Shown: positions 34,676-43,040 of the stretch, one piece after another
How positions within the stretch are numbered: the first letter of the stretch is position 1
How the letters are laid out: each line of letters starts with the position of its first letter
Origin: Ktedonobacter racemifer DSM 44963
GTDB taxonomy: Bacteria; Chloroflexota; Ktedonobacteria; Ktedonobacterales; Ktedonobacteraceae
Direction of reading: 5' to 3'
DNA length: 64,000 bases
NCBI RefSeq assembly: GCF_000178855.1
Contig: NZ_ADVG01000004.1
Coordinates: 1,488,001-1,552,000, forward strand
The notes under the pieces: generated by a model
Told to the model about the DNA's origin: nothing
Databases searched by the model: none
Seen by the model: the letters and a program-made list of their open reading frames with translations, nothing else
Translations under genes and position numbers: made by a program

Positions 34676-35842
34676 CTAACCTCCATAGATGTTGAGCACA
34701 TCGAAACGCTCGCGAGTCGCGACGACCTCGATCCTGGCCGCGCTAGTAATGCTCTCGCAGGTGGCGACGAGCGCGGGCACGCCCTCGGCCTCAATCTGGC
34801 GAGGTGGCAGGAGGCGAATACGCGGATAGCGACGGCGGAAGTCCTGGACCTCTGGCAGGTTGAAGGCCAGGGTATCTATACAGGTATGGCAGCGGGAGCC
34901 ACAGTGATTACAGAGTAGATCAATGACGATGGCATTGCGTTGACGAACCCAGCTTGAGGTTTCGGTGGGTATGCCAAAGTTGAGAGGCACCGGGTGATCA
35001 CAATCAATGCAGGTGACGGAGCCTTCACGTAGAGCGGTGCGGTAATAGTTACTGGCCCATTTATCCAGGCGTGAGAGTGCGGGCTTAAAGGTCTTGAGGC
35101 CTTCCAGAAACTTAATGCCGGTGTTCCAGGAGACATAGTCGTTTGGGCGTGGGCAGCAGGTGAGACACTTTAAGTAAAGGTCGCCCTGCACCGGGTCGAG
35201 CTTGCCCAGCATACGCTGTTGTCCGCAGTGATGACACCAGAGTGCGAGCTGGGTCCATTCGGCGTTCTCATTGGGGGCATAAGTTTCCGTTTCCAGTTTA
35301 AACTCGTCGGTCAGGACGCGACGCAGGGCCAGCGTGCCGCGCTTGAGGCGCATGGAGGCGGTATGAACATTGACCCCCATCAGGCTGGCGACCTCGGAGA
35401 GCGATGACTCGCGCACATAGCGCTCAAGGAGCGAGGCGCGGGTCTCGGGTGGGAGCAGGTCCATGGCGCGGTCTAGTAGCTCGGCCAGCTCTTTGCGCTC
35501 CAGCTCAACCTCCATGTCGAAGTCATCGGCCAGCGTCTCTTCAAGCACGTTCAGGCTCTCGTCCGCCTCTGTTTGTAGCTGGAGGCTTTGCTCCTGCTGG
35601 CGTCCCTGCTTGCGCGCCCAGCGCAGGTAGACGTTGCGCGCGATCCCTGATAGCCACGCAGAAATCTTCTCTGGCTCACGCAGGCCTTCTAGATGTTTCC
35701 AGGCCTCTAGCAGCGTTTCCTGTACTAGGTCCTCTGCTATGTGTGCGTCACCTGCCAGGCGAGTGCAGAGGCACAGCAGGCGCGGCCTCTCGCTGCAAAG
35801 GATGGTTTCTATATTGTGTATGACTTCGTCCATATTCTCCAT
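34676..35842 (-). CDS. ECF sigma factor fused to a Cys-rich zinc-ribbon domain
   Basis: About 388 residues from ATG 35842 (GAGAGGG upstream). Sigma region 2 is LCTRLAGDAHIAEDLVQETL and onward; region 4 is SLSEVASLMGVNVHTASMRL. After about residue 205 there is an extra domain with CHHCGQQ, CLTCCP, CIDCDHP and CNHCGSRCHTC pairs, which probably binds two zinc ions, and a C-terminal part with TCESITSAARIEVV. ECF factors of ~190 residues lack this. The extension may sense redox, metal or a ligand and control the sigma part in cis. The target is likely the MFS gene behind it. Confidence 0.8.
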   Translation of the reverse strand: MENMDEVIHNIETILCSERPRLLCLCTRLAGDAHIAEDLVQETLLEAWKHLEGLREPEKISAWLSGIARNVYLRWARKQGRQQEQSLQLQTEADESLNVLEETLADDFDMEVELERKELAELLDRAMDLLPPETRASLLERYVRESSLSEVASLMGVNVHTASMRLKRGTLALRRVLTDEFKLETETYAPNENAEWTQLALWCHHCGQQRMLGKLDPVQGDLYLKCLTCCPRPNDYVSWNTGIKFLEGLKTFKPALSRLDKWASNYYRTALREGSVTCIDCDHPVPLNFGIPTETSSWVRQRNAIVIDLLCNHCGSRCHTCIDTLAFNLPEVQDFRRRYPRIRLLPPRQIEAEGVPALVATCESITSAARIEVVATRERFDVLNIYGG

Positions 35843-35964
35843 CGATATGTCCCTCTCGAAGTAGTCTATCATGTCTATTACTTCTATGTCGCGATTTAGG
35901 GGCGCGATTTAACGCAAAATTTGGCCGAATTTTGTATCTTCTCAATACTTCTCTCCACTTCGTG

Positions 35965-36042
35965 GCTCGCAAGGGGGTATGGTATGTGGTGGAAAACTGC
36001 CGCAGGCAGTTTTCCACCACATACCATACCCCCCTTGCGAGC
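35965..36042. repeat. Long triloop inverted repeat (hairpin D)
   Basis: Arms 35965-36001 and 36005-36042, loop GCA closed by GCC/GGC; perfect except for one extra base in the C-run of the right arm. The outer part includes GCTCGCAAG, the flank motif of other hairpins. Confidence 0.92.
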
Positions 36043-36181
36043 GTCGTAGACGCTGAGAACTTTCCTCCAGTATCAAAAAAAATGATGATTGCAATCGAAA
36101 ACTATTGCTAACGCCTGGGCTTGTAGGTGTGTTAGAGTAAGGATAGTTGAATCGCTTATTTTGAGAGATGAGGATAAAAGT

Positions 36182-36667
36182 ATGAATGCAAATCGTGCTC
36201 AGTTAATTACTACTTTGGAGCAGACACATGGGGCGCTGGCCGAATTGACCGCGAGCTTAAGCGATGAGGCGCTGGATTTTCGCCCAGGCGCGGAGGAGTG
36301 GAGTACACGCGAGATCCTGGCTCACCTGGTAGACGACGAGATGTTTATCATGCGTATGCGTGTGGAGCGCATGGTCAAAGAGGAGCACCCTACGCTTGCT
36401 GATAACGATGAGAAGAAGTGGCATAGCCATCGCAACACCTCACGTGACGCCGTGAGCGATCTGCTGCATGACTTTGCCATCCAGCGTGTGGCCAGCCTGA
36501 ACATCCTGACCTTCCTGAGCGAGGAAGATTGGGCGCGTACAGGCTTCCACACCGGCTACGGCGAATTTACCGTCGAGAAGTGGCTTGAGCATTGGGCCGA
36601 GCACGATCTCGTCCACATTCGCCAGATCGAGCAGAATAACGCCGCATATACAGCCAGCCAGCGGTAG
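36182..36667 (+). CDS. DinB-family protein
   Basis: 161 residues from ATG 36182 (GATGAGGAT upstream; the longer open frame is not supported). The four-helix bundle has FRPGAEEWSTREILAHLVDD with the first metal His (about 52), and the pair in WLEHWAEHDLVHIRQIEQ. These three His positions are the DinB/YfiT metal site. The family includes thiol S-transferases using bacillithiol or mycothiol and many members of unknown role. No partner gene nearby. Confidence 0.85.
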   Translation: MNANRAQLITTLEQTHGALAELTASLSDEALDFRPGAEEWSTREILAHLVDDEMFIMRMRVERMVKEEHPTLADNDEKKWHSHRNTSRDAVSDLLHDFAIQRVASLNILTFLSEEDWARTGFHTGYGEFTVEKWLEHWAEHDLVHIRQIEQNNAAYTASQR

Positions 36668-36691
36668 CACGCCTGCGGGGTGTGGGGCGCG

Positions 36692-36757
36692 TTACTGGCG
36701 TACGCGGCTACTGGTGGTTGGCCTGGGACAGTCATCGCACACGATGACTGTCCCAGG
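36692..36757. repeat. Dispersed 20-bp motif plus 16-bp hairpin
   Basis: TACTGGCGTACGCGGCTACT (36693-36712) recurs at 47882-47901. It is followed by the hairpin CCTGGGACAGTCATCG (36722-36737), loop CACA, inverted arm to 36757. Preceded by GCACGCCTGCGGGG, like the flank motif of the long hairpins. Confidence 0.8.
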
Positions 36758-36836
36758 TTCTTACGTGGCAATTTGTTCGGACAAAATTTCCCAGTGGAGT
36801 CTTTGGGCGCGTGCCGATATGGGAGGTCGGCAATTA

Positions 36837-37679
36837 CTATTGTGGTGGGAAGAGGTGGTTAAAGGGCCAGAGGCTGCTCAGGACGGTGAGGGGCGAGATG
36901 GAGGCGTTCACGGTGACAGGTAGCTGGTGTCTGGTTGGCCTGGTGGGCTGGGCGCGCCAGAAGATGGCTCCAATGCCGACGAATAGAAGCAGGATCTCGA
37001 TGGTCAGGAGCAGCCATTCATCTCCCAGGTGGGCTTGAAAATTGCGCTTGAAGAGAACCTCGGCAAGCAATAGGAGCAGGCAGAGCAGGCCGTAAGTGCT
37101 GAGATAGAGGCGATGTCGCGCAGATGGGCTGTGGTGAAAGAGACTACAATGGGCGATGAAGACGCTGATCGCCAGTAGAGCGAAAGAGATGGGCGGTGAG
37201 TTGTCGTGCCACCACATGATGTTAATGAGGAGCCAGGAGATAACCCCTTGAGCCAGGAGCATGGGATACAGCGGCTCAAAGGCCGTACAGGCGCGTAGTA
37301 TTTTACTGAATCTGAATGTGCCTGGCTGGTCGGTAGGCAGCTCGGCGAGTTTGAAGCCAAAGGTGAAGGTGAGGAGCCAGAGGAGGCCGAAGAGCAGCCA
37401 GATGAGCAGGATCTGGAAGAGATAGGGAACATCTGGCACGTGGCAGATGAGCGCGTCACTACTGCTAATCTTGACCGAGGGGCAGAGCAGGACATCCCAG
37501 GTTAGCATGCCCACGACAATGGCAAATGTACAGAGAAACGCGGCCAGGAGCCACCAGCGTGGGTACCAACCGGCATACTGGCGAATGATATCTCGCAGGG
37601 ACTCAGGCGATGGCTCTTCACTCTGAGTTTGAACTGGCTGGGTTGCTGTCGTGGTGGGCGTGGGTGTAGGTTCTGGCAT
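36837..37679 (-). CDS. Polytopic membrane protein of the tubulin-like/vWA module
   Basis: About 280 residues from ATG 37679 (GGAGGA upstream). It begins with a Pro/Thr-rich cytoplasmic tail (MPEPTPTPTTTATQ) and has roughly seven membrane helices, e.g. WLLAAFLCTFAIVVGMLTW, ILLIWLLFGLLWLLTFTFGF, LLCLLLLLAEVLF and WLLLTIEILLLFVGIGAIFW. No known domain. Its start lies 62 bases inside the 3' end of the preceding gene, so it is translationally coupled and is the last gene of the four-gene module. Likely an integral membrane anchor or channel for the complex; inference only. Confidence 0.65.
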   Translation of the reverse strand: MPEPTPTPTTTATQPVQTQSEEPSPESLRDIIRQYAGWYPRWWLLAAFLCTFAIVVGMLTWDVLLCPSVKISSSDALICHVPDVPYLFQILLIWLLFGLLWLLTFTFGFKLAELPTDQPGTFRFSKILRACTAFEPLYPMLLAQGVISWLLINIMWWHDNSPPISFALLAISVFIAHCSLFHHSPSARHRLYLSTYGLLCLLLLLAEVLFKRNFQAHLGDEWLLLTIEILLLFVGIGAIFWRAQPTRPTRHQLPVTVNASISPLTVLSSLWPFNHLFPPQ

Positions 37680-40149
37680 AGCTTTCCTCCATTGTAAGCA
37701 AGTTGCCGTAACTAAAGGTGGCGATAATGAGCCAGGGATGTGCCTCGGACAGGTATACCGGGTAGGCGTCGTCAGGGATATGGAGCGCATTCCGTTGTAG
37801 CTCTCTTTCACGCCCACACACAAAGGTCATGCTCTGCTCAGACATGCCAGGCCCAGGCTGGTAGAGTAGCCTGCGCGCCTGCGTGAAGGCTTCGCGCCAG
37901 GCATCATCCTTCGCAAGAGCGGGACCAAGTTCTGCCATCTCGCCGGAACAGTATGGTTGTACGATCTCCCGGGCAAAGGCTATGAGCTGGCGGCGCAGGT
38001 CATCCTGGTTGCTGGTAGATAGGCTCTGGCCTGTCGCTGTAAGCGCGCGCAAGAAGTGCTGCTGGATGGCGGGCAGGGTCTGATGCCAGGGCTGTATGGG
38101 CGCGAGCGTGCGCATCTTATTCACCTGCTCGACGATCTCCTCAAGTGTATTACTCGACCTACGCTGCAAGAGTTCTCCATTGACCACAAGCACATCGCGC
38201 GATCCAGCAGGACTGTTGTAGAGTTCCTGCTGAAGGCGCTCGGCTTGCTCATTAAACTGGTCGCGTAGGGTTACAAGGAATGGGGCCAGGTCATGCAGAC
38301 GCTCGCTTAGATCGTGGACGCTGCCCTGTAGCTCCTGCAAGAGCTTTGTGCGAAGTTCGTCCTCGCGAAGCTCGCAGCGGTGGATATACGCCAGGCGATG
38401 GAAGCCTAGCCGGTCGGATCGGGCAACGCGCACGGCCTGCTGACGTTGATAATGAAAGAGGCCATGCGCGAGGAATGTAGCTGTGCTCATGCTTGCTATG
38501 ATGTTCGCTAATATGCTTATGGGATATATGAGAGGCAGGGTGATGAGTACGGCAATGAGAAAAGGGAGTGCGATCAGGACCTGGGCCGCTGGAGAAGGTA
38601 CGCGGGCCTCACGCCGAGTGACACGCTCCCCCAGGCGTTGAGCGATTTCTGCCTCTTCAGCGGTCAGGCCTGGCGAAGGCTGTTTATCTGCTTGAGGCGG
38701 CTCTTCGAGAGCGCCGGGTGTGGCTTGAGGGAGGCCAGCGCGTGTCGCAAATGTGCGCATGGTCTCGTTATAGCTTCGTTGATGGCGGCTCTGCCAGGCG
38801 AGGCAACGCCTTTCGAGTTGTGCCACCTGCGCGGCGAATTCGTCGATATAGAGTATGGCGAGATGCAGCCCGGTCTCATCAACCTGGCTGGTCTCTGTAA
38901 TGATCTGCTGAAGCCTCGTGTTGATGAGTGTAGTCATGGCCTGCCATGCGAGCGTGGCGCTTGCATTCCACGCGTTATAGCGCTCAGGAGCCTTCTTCCC
39001 GCGGCACGTGACCAACTCACTCCAGTTTATAGCCGCTCCAGGCTGGCGAGTGGAGGCGTGCTGTACTGCTTCGGGCCAGAAGCAGGTGAAGAGCGCCTGC
39101 GCTTGCTCTGAGAGCTGGTTGTGTAGCCGAGCTGTGTCTTCAGAGTTTGGTACCTGAGATGGAGGCGTTGAGCAGAGTCCATCCAGGTTGGGGGCGAGAT
39201 GCTCTGGGCGCTGGCGTGGATGCATGCTCCAATGTAAGCCGTGTTTGGTATTGGTGAGGGGACGCTCCTGGCTCTCCTCCAGCCAGTGGGTAAGCGTCTG
39301 GGCGAAGCCACGCGCCCCCGCCCGCAGCTCCTCCCGCCTGCTTGTCGCGATAGGCGTTTCCTGGAGACCGGGCCGCCATTGCTCAAGGAGGTCTCTGCCA
39401 AGGCGTAGCGTACAGTAGTCTTGAATGGCCTCTCGGGGAGAGAGCACCAGGCTAGTGCTAAGACTACCCACAACAACTGGCGTGGCCGGACTGGTGCCAC
39501 CACGAATCATCTCTATGAAGAAGGGTTCGGTCGTGATACTGGTGAGTAGCAGGGTAAAGAGCGCCTCCGCGATGGCATAGTAGGTCTCGTCCTCCGAGAG
39601 AAAGGCCTGCTGTGGCTGGATCGAGTTCCCTTGATAGAGATAGCAGAAGTGAGCTGGGAGCGCAAGATTCAGGGGTGCTTCCAACTGGGTGCTCTGCTGG
39701 GTGCGGAGCATAGAGCAGATGAACGAATGGTTACTGTTGCGTTGTAGTTGAGCCTGTAGGGCTTGCTGAACCTGGGCGAGAGGGCTGCGCGTGGGATCTC
39801 CAACGATATAAATTTGCGCGCGAGGATCAGGTACAGGATAGCCCGCGCGTGTAATCTCCGTGATGAGCCGGTTGGATTGGATCTCTTGTAAGGTCTGTGT
39901 GACCAGGAGTTCAAAAGGTCGTGCCTCTGCTGGGGGTATTTGCGCCTGCTCAAGTGACCAGGTCAGGGGGAGTTGGGTTGCCGTGCGTTTCTGTGTGTCG
40001 AGCTGAAACAGGGCCATACACTGGCAGAGAATGCTGTCCGGCTTTGTCCGCTGGAGGAGCGACATGAGCTGTGCGCAAATATGCTGCCCCGTCTCATCGA
40101 CGAAGATGACCAGTCCCGGGCGAAAACGGAGATGAATAGGCGCGCGCAT
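37618..40149 (-). CDS. Large two-TM protein, partner of the tubulin-like protein
   Basis: About 843 residues from ATG 40149, which has AAAGGAGG overlapping the stop of the tubulin-like gene 14 bases upstream (TTG 40167 is also open). Residues about 8-35 read FRPGLVIFVDETGQHICAQL, which resembles a degraded form of the nucleotide-binding start (GLGGTGxxvl) of tubulin-like proteins. Two helices lie at about 523-569 (LIALPFLIAVLITLPLIYPI, ILANIIASMSTATFLAHGL). The following region to about 700 is rich in heptad-like Leu/Glu and may form a coiled coil. No named domain fits the whole. Confidence 0.6.
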   Translation of the reverse strand: MRAPIHLRFRPGLVIFVDETGQHICAQLMSLLQRTKPDSILCQCMALFQLDTQKRTATQLPLTWSLEQAQIPPAEARPFELLVTQTLQEIQSNRLITEITRAGYPVPDPRAQIYIVGDPTRSPLAQVQQALQAQLQRNSNHSFICSMLRTQQSTQLEAPLNLALPAHFCYLYQGNSIQPQQAFLSEDETYYAIAEALFTLLLTSITTEPFFIEMIRGGTSPATPVVVGSLSTSLVLSPREAIQDYCTLRLGRDLLEQWRPGLQETPIATSRREELRAGARGFAQTLTHWLEESQERPLTNTKHGLHWSMHPRQRPEHLAPNLDGLCSTPPSQVPNSEDTARLHNQLSEQAQALFTCFWPEAVQHASTRQPGAAINWSELVTCRGKKAPERYNAWNASATLAWQAMTTLINTRLQQIITETSQVDETGLHLAILYIDEFAAQVAQLERRCLAWQSRHQRSYNETMRTFATRAGLPQATPGALEEPPQADKQPSPGLTAEEAEIAQRLGERVTRREARVPSPAAQVLIALPFLIAVLITLPLIYPISILANIIASMSTATFLAHGLFHYQRQQAVRVARSDRLGFHRLAYIHRCELREDELRTKLLQELQGSVHDLSERLHDLAPFLVTLRDQFNEQAERLQQELYNSPAGSRDVLVVNGELLQRRSSNTLEEIVEQVNKMRTLAPIQPWHQTLPAIQQHFLRALTATGQSLSTSNQDDLRRQLIAFAREIVQPYCSGEMAELGPALAKDDAWREAFTQARRLLYQPGPGMSEQSMTFVCGRERELQRNALHIPDDAYPVYLSEAHPWLIIATFSYGNLLTMEESYARTYTHAHHDSNPASSNSE

Positions 40150-40163
40150 GGTCTCCTCCTTTC

Positions 40164-42851
40164 TCAAGATTCAGCGAGCTTCTGAGCGCTTGTTGTCGAA
40201 GTTGGCTGTGTCACCGGAGTCGAGGAGCGGCGGATGACCATCTCGGGCAGGGGAAGAGCATAGCCGAGCGCATTTCTGTCTGTGACCAGGCGTTCAGCCT
40301 CACCTGAGCTATGGACCGGCATCAGACCCGTGCCGTGGCTCTCCTCCCAGGCACGCTGGAAATGCTGGTAACATTCCATAGCGCTATTGTGCTCAAGATA
40401 GAAGTCGCGCACCGTGCTGAGGCTCAGTGCGTGCAGACCATAGCTGACTTGCAGGCGATGTGGATCATGCATGACGTTGACCAGCGGGATCTGCCCATGA
40501 CTGGCGAAGGCGCTTAGGTGCTGTAGCGCTTGCTTGAAGAGAGCCTCCTGACTGCCATCGCGCCAGTCAAGCCCCATAAAGAGCGAGCTATCCAGCGTAG
40601 AGAGGCCCTCCGGCCAGAGTTCGGCCTCAAAGGTCACGAGGCTAGAGAGCAGGCCATAGATGTGCTCCAGGTGCGCGATGAAGTAGCCACTGATCTGCTC
40701 GCCACGCGTCTGCACGTTATACGCCGGTGGCGTGGCTTTATCCAGGAGCTCAAAGAGATTCATATCCGCGAAGCGTTTGGTATAGTATTCGCGAAAGAAA
40801 TCGACCACGCGATCCGCCAGGCGGGCGGCGATATAGCGCTCAATGGAGAGCGTATTACTGCCGGGGGCGTTGGTCGTGCGCGCAAGAAACTCGGTACAGG
40901 GCTTGATGAAGCCCTGGTAGTTAATGGCCTGTTTCTCATCTTCCAGCGGCATGTCTCCAGTCGTGGACCAGCGATAGAGGCGCTCCACGGCGACGTTGTG
41001 ATCATTGAGTGTACGCAGCGTGCTCAAGTCGAAGAGATGGCGCTGGTGAGGGTGAGGGTTTTCTAGCTTGCCATACCAGGCGAGGCTAGCCTGGCCCTTC
41101 AGGCGCAATTCACGCGCCCGCTCGGTGGTGCTGGCGCTCTGAAACCAGGAGAGTGACTGATTGAGGGCCTCGCGCACGCGTTCATTGAGGCCATGCAAAA
41201 GATGCTCTAGCAGGTGGTAGCGCGTGGCCAGGGCATGACGGCGCAGGCGCTCATTGTAAGCCTCGGCCAGGGCACTGGCATAGTCACGTGTGACGCGGCG
41301 CAGGGCGCCAGGCAGATGAGGCTGGTGCACAAGTCGTTCTTCAAGCTCATAGGGGCGCATGGGGACCCTGGGCGATTCTCCCTCCTGCAAGCGCTCAAGC
41401 ATAAAGCGGTACTCCTGCTGGAGAGAACGCAGATGCTGCACGCGCCGGTTAAAAAGGCTTGTCTGACCCGTATCATCCTCCTCAAAGGTGCCGACGCCTT
41501 CAATATGTCGATGCTCTTCATGGGCCTTCACGTCAGTGACCTCTTGCATACGCGCCTCGGTGTTGCGCTCGAAGCGCTCTAGTTTCGCCCAGAGGAGATC
41601 GAGGTGGGCCTGCGAGGCTTCCTCGAAATCGCTGCTGCGGAAGACCCCCAGGCGCACGGCAAAGGGATTGCTCTCGTCGGCCTCGATGCGCCCCACGCTA
41701 TTCCATTCCTTGCTCCAGGCGCGCCGCTCGTTCTCGCCCGCCTCTCTTGTGGCAGGTTGACAGCTGGCGAGGAGGGGAAGCAGGTAGGAGGCCGAGACCT
41801 GGGCGAAGGCTTGAGCCGTCTCGGTAGCGGGGAAGCGTACCTCAAGCGGACAGGTCGTACCAAAAAGCGTGGGTAGGCCACGGTCATCCGTCGAGCCAAG
41901 GGTGCGGCGATCAAGCCACTTTGAATGCTCCAGGAAACCAACGCCAGCCGCGTTCGTCGTACGTTGAAAGAGATCCATGCCGACGATGCGCGCCGTATCG
42001 ATGCTATCGTTCATAGAGGCATTGCCGATCAGATAGATCTCGTTAGCGATGGGATCGTTGGTCAGACGGTGCATGCGGTTACGCATGTATTTCTGATACT
42101 CGCCAGTGGGGGCAGTGGCGGCGGCGCGACTATAGGCCAGTACCTCTAGCAGGCAGGCGGTGGCATTGCTCTTGCGCCAGCGCAGGTCATTGGCGGTCGC
42201 GCCATTTACGGCCTCGGGAAGCATACAGAAGACATTGATGCGCTGTTTATACTGGTGGTGCGTCAGAATTTCGCGAATCATGACGGCGATATCTACCAGG
42301 ATGCCGCTACCGGTGCCGCCGCCGAGGAAGGCGACAATATTGGCCTGCACACCCGCGGTTTTAGAGATATTCTGCTCGCTCCCCAGGCGCGCCACGGTCA
42401 CCAGGGCGTGCTCTAGCACCTCATGAATATATTGATAATTGAAGCAGGCCGCGACATGACCGTTGTTGCGGATGCCGCCTGAGCCATTGGTAAAGTATTG
42501 TGGTACGCGTTGCTGGATAAAGGTATGCTGGTCACTGGCATCGATGCGCGTGGCGCTGGAGATGCCAATGGGGACCGAGATGCGCAGGGGAAACTCCAGG
42601 AAGACATTGTTGTGCTGGTGGCGAAACTCGACCAGGGGGGCCGGAGGATCGTCGGTATCGATATAGACCAGGGCCACGCGCTGTTGATCGCCCGGCTTGA
42701 GGGAGAGCATATGGCGCATCAGTTCGAGACCGGTCAGGGACGAGGTGCTCCCAAGAAGCACCACCAGGTTAGGTGTCAGGACGCGTGACGCCGCGACCGT
42801 CGCCGGAAGTTCAGACTCTAAACGGATCTCATCTTCATGCATACTGGCCAT
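40164..42851 (-). CDS. Tubulin/FtsZ-like GTPase-fold protein
   Basis: 895 residues. NIVAFLGGGTGSGILVDIAV at 171-190 contains the tubulin signature GGGTGSG (177-183), the phosphate-binding T4 loop. The N-terminal loop VVLLGSTSSLTGLELM replaces the usual GxGGTG, so nucleotide binding may be weakened. INVFCMLPEA and NEIYLIGNASMND follow the fold pattern of the Tubulin_2-type family. The remaining ~500 residues are mostly helical and unique to this family. The gene is preceded by a vWA gene and followed closely by two membrane-protein genes. A role in membrane remodelling is suggested for related families; here it is inference. Confidence 0.78.
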   Translation of the reverse strand: MASMHEDEIRLESELPATVAASRVLTPNLVVLLGSTSSLTGLELMRHMLSLKPGDQQRVALVYIDTDDPPAPLVEFRHQHNNVFLEFPLRISVPIGISSATRIDASDQHTFIQQRVPQYFTNGSGGIRNNGHVAACFNYQYIHEVLEHALVTVARLGSEQNISKTAGVQANIVAFLGGGTGSGILVDIAVMIREILTHHQYKQRINVFCMLPEAVNGATANDLRWRKSNATACLLEVLAYSRAAATAPTGEYQKYMRNRMHRLTNDPIANEIYLIGNASMNDSIDTARIVGMDLFQRTTNAAGVGFLEHSKWLDRRTLGSTDDRGLPTLFGTTCPLEVRFPATETAQAFAQVSASYLLPLLASCQPATREAGENERRAWSKEWNSVGRIEADESNPFAVRLGVFRSSDFEEASQAHLDLLWAKLERFERNTEARMQEVTDVKAHEEHRHIEGVGTFEEDDTGQTSLFNRRVQHLRSLQQEYRFMLERLQEGESPRVPMRPYELEERLVHQPHLPGALRRVTRDYASALAEAYNERLRRHALATRYHLLEHLLHGLNERVREALNQSLSWFQSASTTERARELRLKGQASLAWYGKLENPHPHQRHLFDLSTLRTLNDHNVAVERLYRWSTTGDMPLEDEKQAINYQGFIKPCTEFLARTTNAPGSNTLSIERYIAARLADRVVDFFREYYTKRFADMNLFELLDKATPPAYNVQTRGEQISGYFIAHLEHIYGLLSSLVTFEAELWPEGLSTLDSSLFMGLDWRDGSQEALFKQALQHLSAFASHGQIPLVNVMHDPHRLQVSYGLHALSLSTVRDFYLEHNSAMECYQHFQRAWEESHGTGLMPVHSSGEAERLVTDRNALGYALPLPEMVIRRSSTPVTQPTSTTSAQKLAES

Positions 42852-42870
42852 ACAGATCTCTTTCTAGTGG

Positions 42871-42990
42871 GCCGACGCTGCTAAAGCACGCGTCTACATA
42901 TAATGGCGTGAAAAGTAGGGTCCATGCTGGCATGGACTCGCCCGCCTCGCAGGCCGATACCCTGACGCTGGCAAGTCGCTGCGCTCGGAG
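42871..42990. repeat. Two dispersed repeat modules between the vWA and tubulin-like genes
   Basis: Module 1, 42871-42906: GCCGACGCTGCTAAAGCACG then CGTCTACATATAATGG; related copies at 45512 and 54685. Module 2, 42915-42990: GTAGGGTCCATGCTGGCATG and the rest of the unit also found inverted at 29899-29975. Together they fill nearly all of the 190-base gap. Confidence 0.85.
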
Positions 42991-43040
42991 GCCGAGCTTG
43001 CTCTGCCCCTACAGGCTTTTTCTCCTCTCTATGTAACACT

